Shown: positions 53,209 to 60,624 of the stretch, piece after piece
How the letters are laid out: each line of letters opens with the position of its first letter
Position numbering within the stretch: position 1 is the first letter of the stretch
Assembly: GCF_900129585.1 (NCBI RefSeq)
Contig: NZ_FQWF01000005.1
Span: 62,001-126,000, forward strand
DNA length: 64,000 nt
Reading direction: 5' to 3'
Origin: Flavobacterium micromati
Lineage (GTDB): Bacteria; Bacteroidota; Bacteroidia; Flavobacteriales; Flavobacteriaceae
Notes under the pieces: model-generated
The model's input: the letters and a program-made list of their open reading frames with translations, nothing else
What the model was told of the DNA's origin: nothing
Database searches by the model: none
Position numbers and translations under genes: made by a program

Positions 53209-54438
53209 TTATAACAGTTGTTTTGGAAAACAGATATAATACTTGGTCACTAATTTAGATAATGATTTTAAATTGAGCTGATCAGACGATTCAATTACGT
53301 CTTCAACTGTGCAGTCTTTTCTTAGAATTTTGATCGAATCTGCTTCTTTGCTGTAAGCTTGATTTCTAATTTTACCTTTAAAAATGAAATAACTTGTGTC
53401 GATTAAAGAAATATTATTTTCCATGGCAAAACGCTCTTTTAATGGTTGCAACTCCTCATTTAAAATTTTTTCGTTGGTTAGTTTTATTTTCATCAAATCT
53501 CTGTTAACAATCATTTTGCTGAGGGAAGAAAGTATAAAATCTTCATGTCTTTGCCAAGATTTTAAAGCTCCGATAATATCAAAATCATCTAGCTGTGCGA
53601 ATAAGTCTAAAGTTGCAGCATCAAAAGTAGCAATCGTTACTTTATTTTGCATAAAAAACAATAGTGGCTCACTGCAGGGTAATTGAATACCTTTTAGAAT
53701 AAGCTCTTTGGCGCGTTTTAAAATTTTCATCAAAATTAACTCGGCTACTAAACTTGTTTTGTGTAAATAAACCTGCCAGTACATCAATCTACGGGACATT
53801 AAAAACTTTTCTACTGAATAAATTCCCTTTTCTTCAATAACTAAATAGTCATCAATCACATTCATCATTTGAATTAATCGCTCCGAATTTACATTTCCTT
53901 CGGCAACTCCAGAGTAAAAACTATCGCGTTTTAAATAATCCATTCGATCCATGTCTAACTGACTTGAAATCAATTGTAGCATGAATTTCCTATTGTAATC
54001 GCCCTTAAAAACTTGAATGGCTAAACTTAATTGTCCATTAAATTCAATATTTAATTGATTCATAAACAAAAGCGATATTTCTTCATGATGAACGTCTTCA
54101 ACGATACTTTTTTCCATTGCGTGTGAAAATGGTCCATGTCCAATATCATGCAATAAAATAGCAATATACAAAGCATTTTCCTCTTCAATGGAAATAATTG
54201 TTCCTTTAAAACGTAAAACGTCAACCGCTTTTTGCATCAAGTGCAGACAGCCCAAAGCATGATGAAAACGTGTATGATTTGCGCCAGGATAAACTAAATA
54301 GGACAATCCCATTTGAGATATTCGGCGTAATCGCTGAAAATACGGATGCTGAATTAAATCATAAATTAGCGCATTTGGGATCGTGATAAATCCATAAATA
54401 GGATCATTAAAGATTTTAAGCTTATTAATTTGACTCAC
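53209..54438 (-). CDS. HD-domain phosphohydrolase
   Basis: A 409-residue protein of the dGTPase-like HD superfamily (YwfO/SAMHD1-type). Metal ligands are seen in TRFHHALGCLHLMQ, the HD pair in ILLHDIGHGPFSHAMEK, and the later Asp in DMDRMDYLKRDSFYSGV. Likely hydrolyses a nucleoside triphosphate. The start is a GTG at 54438, about 15 bases after the start predicted from the TATATTTG box; no upstream in-frame ATG was seen. It is divergent from porX. Confidence 0.9.
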   Translation of the reverse strand: MSQINKLKIFNDPIYGFITIPNALIYDLIQHPYFQRLRRISQMGLSYLVYPGANHTRFHHALGCLHLMQKAVDVLRFKGTIISIEEENALYIAILLHDIGHGPFSHAMEKSIVEDVHHEEISLLFMNQLNIEFNGQLSLAIQVFKGDYNRKFMLQLISSQLDMDRMDYLKRDSFYSGVAEGNVNSERLIQMMNVIDDYLVIEEKGIYSVEKFLMSRRLMYWQVYLHKTSLVAELILMKILKRAKELILKGIQLPCSEPLLFFMQNKVTIATFDAATLDLFAQLDDFDIIGALKSWQRHEDFILSSLSKMIVNRDLMKIKLTNEKILNEELQPLKERFAMENNISLIDTSYFIFKGKIRNQAYSKEADSIKILRKDCTVEDVIESSDQLNLKSLSKLVTKYYICFPKQLL

Positions 54439-54459
54439 TTTAATTTAAATTTAGGTCAA

Positions 54460-54467
54460 CAAATATA
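54460..54467 (-). promoter_or_regulatory. Candidate -7 box of the HD-domain gene
   Basis: TATATTTG on the minus strand, 21 bases before the GTG start, a full match to TAnnTTTG. It supports the GTG start because no room remains for an earlier one. Confidence 0.5.
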
Positions 54468-54818
54468 GGAATTTAGATTGTAAAAGGGAATTCTTCACAA
54501 AACCATGTACGTTTAAAAGTTGTTTTGATAGAATAGTTTTAATGGGATTATTCGAATTTCAAAACACCATATTTTTTACCACTCTTATTTATTGATTTGT
54601 GATTGTGATTACATTATTTTTTCAAAAAAAATATATTTTCCAGCTTCACTTAAATGATGTTCGAGCAGTTATCGAAATTTTTTATAAAAAAATGAAAAGT
54701 CAGCCTTTTTTAAAGTTTTATATGTTAAAACATTAGCATAATATTAGCAGCTAAACAATACAAAAAATGTAATTTGGCACTTTGATTTTTTAGAGAAAAA
54801 CGCATGATTTTATAACTT
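54468..54818. other. Divergent spacer before porX, no gene
   Basis: About 350 bases of very AT-rich sequence between the HD-domain promoter and porX. I see no reading frame of note, no strict TAnnTTTG box for porX (the nearest, TGTAATTTGG at about 54767, is off by one base), and no clear hairpin. The porX promoter is presumably here. Confidence 0.6.
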
Positions 54819-56372
54819 ATGGATAAAATAAATATACTTTGGGTAGATGATGAAATCGACCTTTTGAAACCACATATATTGTTTCTGGAAAAGAAAAATT
54901 ACGAAGTTACCACTTGTAACAACGGATTGGACGCAATCACAATTTTTGAGGAAAATAATTTTGATATCGTGTTTTTAGATGAAAACATGCCTGGAATGAG
55001 CGGCTTAGAAACTTTATCGGAAATGAAGGAGAAAAAATCCTCCATTCCTATGATTATGATTACAAAGAGCGAAGAGGAATTTATCATGGAGGAAGCCATA
55101 GGTTCTAAAATTGCCGATTATTTGATCAAACCCGTGAATCCAAATCAAATTTTGTTAAGTTTGAAGAAAAACTTAGATCACTCAAGATTAATTTCTCAGA
55201 AAACAACTTTAGATTACCAAAAGGAGTTTAGAAAAATCACGATGGAAATGGCACAAGTCAATTCTTACGATGATTGGATTGAAATGTACAAAAAATTAAT
55301 TTTCTGGGAGTTGGAACTCGAAAATATTGACGATCAAAGTATGGTTGAAATTCTCGAATCTCAGAAAGCCGAAGCAAATTCACAGTTTGGTAAATTTATA
55401 GAACGTAATTATGAGGATTGGTTTGCACCAAAAGCAGATAAACCCGTTCAATCTCACACTTTATTTAAAGAATTAGTTGTTCCAGAACTCAAGAAAAAAG
55501 ATAGACCTGTTTTATTTGTCGTTATTGACAATCTAAGGTATGATCAATGGAAAGCTTTTGAAAATGTTGTGGGCAATTATTATAAACTAGAAAAGGAGGT
55601 TCCGTATTATTCTATATTACCAACCGCTACTCAATATGCTAGAAATGCAATTTTCTCTGGTTTAATGCCATTGGAAATGGAAAAACAGTTTCCACAATAC
55701 TGGAAAAATGACCCCGAAGAAGGTGGAAAAAATTTATTTGAAGCTGAGTTTTTAACAGCTCAATTAAAACGTTTAGGATTAAACATTAAGCAAGACTATT
55801 TTAAAATTACAAATCTTGCTGGTGGTAAAAAGTTGGTGGAAGGATTTAAAGCCTTAAAAAACAATGACTTGGTTACCGTTGTGTATAATTTTGTCGATAT
55901 GCTTTCTCACGCCAAAACTGAAATGGATGTCGTGAAGGAGCTAGCATCCGATGACAAAGCTTATCGATCGCTAACGTTGAGTTGGTTTAAAAATTCTCCA
56001 CTTTTAGAAATTATTCAGCAAGCTCAAAAAATGGGTTTTAAATTGATTCTAACTACCGATCACGGAACAATAAATGTGAAAAATCCATCTAAAGTAGTGG
56101 GTGACAAAAACACTAGTTTAAATTTAAGATACAAAACTGGTCGTAGTTTAACCTATGAACAAAAAGATGTTTACGCTGAAAAAGAACCAAAAAATATAGG
56201 TTTACCGTCAATAAATATGAGTAGTTCTTATATTTTTGCAAAAAATGATTTGTTTTTGGCTTACGTCAATAATTACAATCATTATGCTAGTTACTATAAA
56301 AATACATACCAGCATGGCGGAATTTCATTAGAGGAAATGATTATCCCGTTTCTTATATTTAGTCCGAAATAA
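54819..56372 (+). CDS. porX: PorX, response regulator - PglZ phosphodiesterase
   Basis: A 517-residue two-component output protein of the type IX secretion system. The CheY-like receiver (1-120) has Asp10/Asp11, phospho-acceptor Asp54 (VFLDENMPGMSG) and Thr82/Lys83 (MITKSEEE). After a helical linker, the alkaline-phosphatase-superfamily PglZ domain (about 205-510) shows VVIDNLRYDQW (metal Asp), LPTATQYARNAIFSG (nucleophile Thr) and LILTTDHGTINV (Asp-His). It lacks a DNA-binding domain. Its presence indicates that the organism uses T9SS, hence probably gliding or secreted CTD proteins. Its partner kinase PorY is not in the window. Confidence 0.95.
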   Translation: MDKINILWVDDEIDLLKPHILFLEKKNYEVTTCNNGLDAITIFEENNFDIVFLDENMPGMSGLETLSEMKEKKSSIPMIMITKSEEEFIMEEAIGSKIADYLIKPVNPNQILLSLKKNLDHSRLISQKTTLDYQKEFRKITMEMAQVNSYDDWIEMYKKLIFWELELENIDDQSMVEILESQKAEANSQFGKFIERNYEDWFAPKADKPVQSHTLFKELVVPELKKKDRPVLFVVIDNLRYDQWKAFENVVGNYYKLEKEVPYYSILPTATQYARNAIFSGLMPLEMEKQFPQYWKNDPEEGGKNLFEAEFLTAQLKRLGLNIKQDYFKITNLAGGKKLVEGFKALKNNDLVTVVYNFVDMLSHAKTEMDVVKELASDDKAYRSLTLSWFKNSPLLEIIQQAQKMGFKLILTTDHGTINVKNPSKVVGDKNTSLNLRYKTGRSLTYEQKDVYAEKEPKNIGLPSINMSSSYIFAKNDLFLAYVNNYNHYASYYKNTYQHGGISLEEMIIPFLIFSPK

Positions 56373-56447
56373 ATTTAAAACTAAAATTTAGTAAGTTTTA
56401 TAACGAATCAACATCATTACTTGCTATACTCGAAAATAAAACAAAAA

Positions 56448-56858
56448 ATGATGGAAATCAATTTTTCATTGCAACAATTAGAAGAAGTTGCAGAAAAAAT
56501 TATCGCTCAAAATCCAAATAAGGTAATTCTTTTTCATGGCGAAATGGGAGTTGGCAAAACAACTCTAATCAAACAATTGTGTAAAAGTCTTGGAGTTATT
56601 GGGGCAACAAGTAGTCCCACTTTTTCATTAGTAAATGAATATGAAACAGCAACAAATCAACTTGTTTATCATTTTGATTTTTATAGGCTAAACAATGAAA
56701 TTGAGGCTTTAGATATGGGAATAGACGATTATTTATACTCTGGAAATTGGTGTTTTATTGAATGGGCAGAGAAAATTCCAAATTTGATTCCTGAATCTCA
56801 TTCGTTGATTACAATTTCGTTACTTGCAGATGATAAACGTCTTTTAAAATTGAATTAG
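56448..56858 (+). CDS. tsaE: tRNA threonylcarbamoyladenosine biosynthesis ATPase
   Basis: A 136-residue P-loop protein that works with TsaB/TsaD in t6A modification of ANN-decoding tRNAs. Walker A: FHGEMGVGKTTLIKQLC; the family segment GATSSPTFSLVNEY; Walker-B-like YHFDFYRL and CFIEWAEKI. ATG ATG at 56448/56451 are alternative starts; a frame from 56421 is less likely. It follows porX by 75 bases and precedes a GNAT gene by 12, a common Bacteroidetes order. Confidence 0.95.
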   Translation: MMEINFSLQQLEEVAEKIIAQNPNKVILFHGEMGVGKTTLIKQLCKSLGVIGATSSPTFSLVNEYETATNQLVYHFDFYRLNNEIEALDMGIDDYLYSGNWCFIEWAEKIPNLIPESHSLITISLLADDKRLLKLN

Positions 56859-56870
56859 TTTGTAGTATTT

Positions 56871-57356
56871 ATGAGCACAGAAAATAAAGTCGAGATTATT
56901 CCTTTTACAATTGAACTAAAAGATCATATTAAAATATTGAATTTAGAATGGTTAGAAAAGCATTTTAAAGTGGAACCAAAAGATCAAATCGTTTTATCAA
57001 ATCCGCAAACTGAGATCATCGATAAAGGTGGATTTATTTATTATGCTAAATATGGTAACCAAATAGTAGGCACTTTTTCATTATTAAAAATGGATCAAAC
57101 CACGTTTGAACTAAGTAAAATGGCCGTCACAACTACTGTACAGGGTTTAGGAATTGGAAAAAAGTTGATGGCTCATTGCTTGGCTGTTGCCAAAGAAAAA
57201 GAAATAAAAAAATTGATTTTGTATTCGAACCGAAGTTTAAAATCGGCGCTTCATCTCTACAAAACATTTGGATTTGTAGAAGTAGCTTTAGAAAGTGGAA
57301 TTTATGAAAGAGCCGATATTAAAATGGAAATAGCTTTAAATACTTTTCATAATTAG
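56871..57356 (+). CDS. GNAT family N-acetyltransferase
   Basis: A 161-residue GCN5-type acetyltransferase. The acetyl-CoA pyrophosphate loop is in VTTTVQGLGIGKKLMAHCL (Q-x-x-G-x-G/A), preceded by the beta strand ELSKMAV; LILYSNRSLKSALHLYKTFGFVEV is the C-terminal half (SALHLYKTFGF) typical of the family. The substrate is unknown. It starts 12 bases after tsaE. Confidence 0.9.
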   Translation: MSTENKVEIIPFTIELKDHIKILNLEWLEKHFKVEPKDQIVLSNPQTEIIDKGGFIYYAKYGNQIVGTFSLLKMDQTTFELSKMAVTTTVQGLGIGKKLMAHCLAVAKEKEIKKLILYSNRSLKSALHLYKTFGFVEVALESGIYERADIKMEIALNTFHN

Positions 57357-57433
57357 AAAGTTGCGTAGCTAAAAAAACTACTTGATTATTATTTAAAACT
57401 TTTATGTAAATTAGTCCTCAAAATTTGAACCAA

Positions 57434-58633
57434 ATGTCTATCACCAATACACCATTTACCAAGCAACAGTTATTACCTCAAGAAGAAAAATTAGAAATTA
57501 CAAGAAAAAGAAGTAACCTTTTCATTGGAATTCCAAAGGAGATAAGCCACCAAGAGCGACGTATTTGCCTAACTCCTGATGCTGTAAATTTACTAACTTA
57601 TCATGGACACAGGGTTATGATTGAGGCTGGTGCGGGTTTAAGTTCAAGCTATTTAGATAAAGAATACTCCGAAGCTGGTGCCGAAATCACTAATGATACC
57701 AAAAAAGTTTTTAGTTGTCCAATGATTTTGAAAGTCGAGCCAGCAACTACTTTCGAAATTGAAATGATGAATCCTCAAACTATCTTAATTTCAGCAATTC
57801 AAATAAAAACTCGAACAAAATGTTACTTTGAAGCATTAGCTAAAAAGAAAATTACAGCCTTAGCTTTTGAATACATTAAAGATGAAGATGGTACTTATCC
57901 CGCTGTCAAATCATTAAGTGAAATTGCTGGAACGGCATCCATTCTTATTGCAGCGGAGTTGATGATTACTAATGAATTTGGAAAAGGACTTTTATTTGGA
58001 AATATTACCGGAGTTCCACCTACTGATGTTGTAATTTTAGGAGCAGGAACTGTTGGAGAATTTGCTGCAAAAACTGCCATTGGTCTTGGCGCAAGCGTAA
58101 AGGTTTTTGATAATTCAATAACAAAATTGCGTCGTTTGCAAAATAATTTAAACCAACGAATTTTCACTTCTACAATCCAACCTAAATCGTTATTAAAAGC
58201 CTTACGACGCTGCGATGTGGCTATAGGCGCGATGCGCGGCAAAGAACGTTGTCCGGTGATTGTTACTGAAACAATGGTGGAACACATGAAAAAAGGAGCT
58301 GTGATTGTTGATGTAAGTATTGACACTGGAGGTTGTTTTGAAACAAGCGAAGTGACTTCTCATGAGAAACCCACTTTTATCAAAAACAACGTTTTACATT
58401 ATTGTGTGCCTAATATTCCGTCACGATATTCTAAAACTGCTTCACTTTCGATAAGCAATATAATCTCTCCTTACCTAATGCATATTGCTGATAATGGCGG
58501 AATTGAAACGGCGATTCGATTTGATACAGGATTAAAACATGGAATATATATGTATCACGGCATACTGACCAATTCCGCCATCGGTGAGTGGTTTGACTTA
58601 CCCAACAACGACATAAATTTATTAGTTTTTTAA
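57434..58633 (+). CDS. ald: Alanine dehydrogenase
   Basis: A 399-residue NAD-dependent enzyme interconverting alanine and pyruvate plus ammonia. Markers: GIPKEISHQERRICLTPD (substrate-binding Arg and Lys region), MIEAGAGLSSSYLDKEYSEAG split, the NAD loop VVILGAGTVGEFAAKTAIGLG, and the C-terminal CVPNIPSRYSKTASLSISN. The length is slightly above the ~370 residues of bacterial Ald because of the ~25-residue N-terminal tail. ATG 57434 is chosen over an upstream TTG. Confidence 0.93.
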   Translation: MSITNTPFTKQQLLPQEEKLEITRKRSNLFIGIPKEISHQERRICLTPDAVNLLTYHGHRVMIEAGAGLSSSYLDKEYSEAGAEITNDTKKVFSCPMILKVEPATTFEIEMMNPQTILISAIQIKTRTKCYFEALAKKKITALAFEYIKDEDGTYPAVKSLSEIAGTASILIAAELMITNEFGKGLLFGNITGVPPTDVVILGAGTVGEFAAKTAIGLGASVKVFDNSITKLRRLQNNLNQRIFTSTIQPKSLLKALRRCDVAIGAMRGKERCPVIVTETMVEHMKKGAVIVDVSIDTGGCFETSEVTSHEKPTFIKNNVLHYCVPNIPSRYSKTASLSISNIISPYLMHIADNGGIETAIRFDTGLKHGIYMYHGILTNSAIGEWFDLPNNDINLLVF

Positions 58634-58645
58634 GAAAACTTTCTG

Positions 58646-58653
58646 CTACCTTT
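58646..58653 (+). promoter_or_regulatory. Candidate -7 box of the DUF4258 gene
   Basis: TACCTTTG, a full TAnnTTTG match, 16 bases before the ATG at 58670. It overlaps an upstream TTG (58652), so that codon cannot be the start. Confidence 0.5.
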
Positions 58654-58669
58654 GCAAAAAATAAAATTC

Positions 58670-59044
58670 ATGAAGTTTTTCCATCGTTTTGCTTATTATT
58701 TAGTGGGTTTAGTAATCGGAGTGTTTTTTGTGGCAATGATTTTTAGCGGAAAAGATACGCGATGTAATTATTTTCCTAATTCTAGAGTTTTAAATGATTT
58801 AAGAAATAAACCTTTCTATTATTCTGATAAAGCTTCGTTCATTTTAGCAGAAAAATGGATTGATACCGCTGATATTAAAAATTCTCTACAGTTTGGTGAC
58901 GTTGATTTTGATAAAAGTAATATCGAACTAAAGAAAGGAAAACTTTATATCATTGAAGGCAAAACTCTTAAAAATCAAGAAGTGATATTGAAAGTAATTA
59001 ACTATTCTGATAGAGCCGTATTAGAAGATATTATTAAAAAATAA
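58670..59044 (+). CDS. DUF4258-like protein with N-terminal anchor
   Basis: A 124-residue protein with one N-terminal hydrophobic helix (YYLVGLVIGVFFVAMIF) that anchors or exports it. The rest resembles DUF4258: DIKNSLQFGDVDFDKSNIE, then KGKLYIIEGKTL and QEVILKVINYSD. Family function is unknown. It is a single gene, followed by copy B of the structured repeat and the convergent ung gene. Confidence 0.75.
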   Translation: MKFFHRFAYYLVGLVIGVFFVAMIFSGKDTRCNYFPNSRVLNDLRNKPFYYSDKASFILAEKWIDTADIKNSLQFGDVDFDKSNIELKKGKLYIIEGKTLKNQEVILKVINYSDRAVLEDIIKK

Positions 59045-59072
59045 TAGCTTAAAATCAGACTTAATTTATTTA

Positions 59073-59177
59073 GGGCGTGACCCTTCGTAAAAACTACGGG
59101 TCGTGCTATCCGTTCCCACTTTTTTTTAAAGGCTTTTTCAGCCTCTAAAAAAAGAGCTCCACTTCTATCACTCACGC
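59073..59177 (-). ncRNA. Dispersed structured repeat, copy B (after ung)
   Basis: Minus strand: starts GCGTGAGTGATAG and ends TCACGCCC, with a GCGTGA/TCACGC closing helix. The shared words AGTGGAGCTC and GGGAACGGATAGC are present. Hairpin 1 pairs an AGGC/GCCT core extended by T/A runs; hairpin 2 pairs GACCC with GGGTC. Compared with copy A the hairpins differ in sequence and length yet still pair. It lies downstream of ung on the same strand, about 36 bases after its stop. Confidence 0.6.
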
Positions 59178-59212
59178 AAAACCTTTGAGTAGAAAAACTA
59201 TTCAACCCAATT

Positions 59213-59893
59213 TCATTTTACGGATTCCCAATCTATAGTTTCAATCCCATTCTGCAATAAATAATTATTTGTTTTACTAAAGTGATTGTTTCCAAACCAT
59301 TTTCCCTGATTAGCACTTAACGGCGAAGGATGTCCACATTCAAGAACTAAATGCTTTTTTCTATCAATTTTAAGTCCTTTTTTATGTGCAAAATTTCCCC
59401 AAAGTAGAAAAACAATATGTTCTTTTTCATCCGAAATTTTTTGAATTACAGCATCTGTAAAAACATTCCACTTTAAATGTTTGTGACTATTCGCTTTATC
59501 TTTTTGAACGGTTAATGATGCATTTAGCAATAAAACTCCTTGTTTAGCCCATGGATCTAGATTTCCTGATGTTGGTATAAAAATAGTGCCTAAATCACCA
59601 CCCATTTCCCGAAATATATTTCGCAACGACGGTGGTATTTTAATTCCATCATTCACAGAAAAACACAAACCATTTGCTTCTCCAGCGCCGTGATACGGAT
59701 CTTGACCTATAATTACAACTTTAATATCAGCGAAATTGCAGGAATTTAGCGCCGCAAAAATAAGTTCTTTAGCAGGATAGCAAATATTGGCGTTATATTC
59801 TTGATCAACCTCTTTTATCACATTTTGAAAATAAGTTTTTTCAATTTCTTTTGATAAAATTGATTGCCAGTTGGAACTGAGGGTAAGTTGCAT
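59213..59893 (-). CDS. ung: Uracil-DNA glycosylase
   Basis: A 226-residue family 1 uracil-DNA glycosylase of base excision repair. Catalytic motifs: VVIIGQDPYHGAGEANGLCF (water-activating Asp in GQDPYH) and LECGHPSPLSANQGKWFG (catalytic His in HPSPLS). Length is as usual. It begins one base after the HEPN protein's stop, so the two share a transcript. Confidence 0.97.
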   Translation of the reverse strand: MQLTLSSNWQSILSKEIEKTYFQNVIKEVDQEYNANICYPAKELIFAALNSCNFADIKVVIIGQDPYHGAGEANGLCFSVNDGIKIPPSLRNIFREMGGDLGTIFIPTSGNLDPWAKQGVLLLNASLTVQKDKANSHKHLKWNVFTDAVIQKISDEKEHIVFLLWGNFAHKKGLKIDRKKHLVLECGHPSPLSANQGKWFGNNHFSKTNNYLLQNGIETIDWESVK

Positions 59894-59894
59894 T

Positions 59895-60260
59895 TTACTT
59901 AAATTTATCTAATTCAGTTCGCAATGCTTGCTCTAACTGTGGTAATTTACTGTTGCATATTTCGTAAACAATTTCATAATCTAACATTTCATAATGATGT
60001 GAAATAAAATCTCTAAAGCGAATCATTTTACTCCACTCTATTTCTGGATAATTCGATTCTAATAAATTATGTTTTCTTGAAATATTTTTTAAACTTTCAC
60101 CAATAGCTTGCAACCTTGTAACTATTGAATCTAGTAATATTTGACCATATTCTGTGTCTTTGAAATCATTCGCACTTCCAATTTTACTAAATCGATCGCG
60201 ACAAACTTGTGTGTGCTGTAAAATAATTTCCAACGAATATTTATAAACATCGTCATACAT
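59895..60260 (-). CDS. HepT-like HEPN toxin (DUF86)
   Basis: A 121-residue helical protein of the HEPN superfamily. The RNase motif R-x(4-6)-H is seen in RFRDFISHHYE; an upstream conserved RLQAIGESLKNISRKH helix fits HepT. HepT proteins are toxins neutralised by a neighbouring MNT nucleotidyltransferase, which AMPylates a Tyr close to the motif. The C-terminal ...HHY has such a Tyr. It overlaps the MNT gene by 8 bases and ends next to ung. Confidence 0.85.
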   Translation of the reverse strand: MYDDVYKYSLEIILQHTQVCRDRFSKIGSANDFKDTEYGQILLDSIVTRLQAIGESLKNISRKHNLLESNYPEIEWSKMIRFRDFISHHYEMLDYEIVYEICNSKLPQLEQALRTELDKFK

Positions 60261-60543
60261 ATATCAATTCATTTTTAATAATATTGTAAAAACGTTCTGA
60301 AACATGCGGTCCCTTTCGCACGATTTCAATTTTAGAATTTAATTTATTTTCTAAATAAGCATATAAACCGATTAAAAGGCTGTAAGATGGTTCTTTAAAT
60401 TCTACTAAAAAATCAACATCACTTTCTGCGTTTTCAAGTCCTTTTGCATAGGATCCAAATAAAGCAATTGTTTCAACTCCAAATTTTTCTTTTAGAAATT
60501 GCTTATCTAATTGCAAACAGTTAATTATTTCATCTTTTTTCAT
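60253..60543 (-). CDS. MntA-like antitoxin nucleotidyltransferase
   Basis: A 96-residue minimal nucleotidyltransferase. The catalytic signature is intact: ALFGSYAKGLENAESDVDFLVEF (split: GSYAKG and SDVDFL with the two Asp). In HEPN/MNT pairs it transfers AMP to the HEPN toxin. The 8-base overlap with the HepT-like gene indicates coupled translation. Whether the pair defends against phage or is a remnant cannot be decided from sequence. Confidence 0.85.
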   Translation of the reverse strand: MKKDEIINCLQLDKQFLKEKFGVETIALFGSYAKGLENAESDVDFLVEFKEPSYSLLIGLYAYLENKLNSKIEIVRKGPHVSERFYNIIKNELIYV

Positions 60544-60595
60544 CTAACAAATATAAATATTAATTATTTTAGATTATTACGACTTAACAAGTTTG

Positions 60596-60603
60596 TAACT
60601 TTG
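60596..60603 (+). promoter_or_regulatory. Candidate -7 box of mutS2
   Basis: TAACTTTG, a full match to TAnnTTTG, 21 bases before the mutS2 ATG, in the divergent spacer with the MNT gene. Confidence 0.5.
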
Positions 60604-60624
60604 TGTAAAATTCTATACTACTAA

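Noticed and set aside
59002-59205. A 67-codon minus-strand frame between the DUF4258 gene and ung
   Set aside because: It is the translation of repeat copy B and overlaps the end of the DUF4258 gene.
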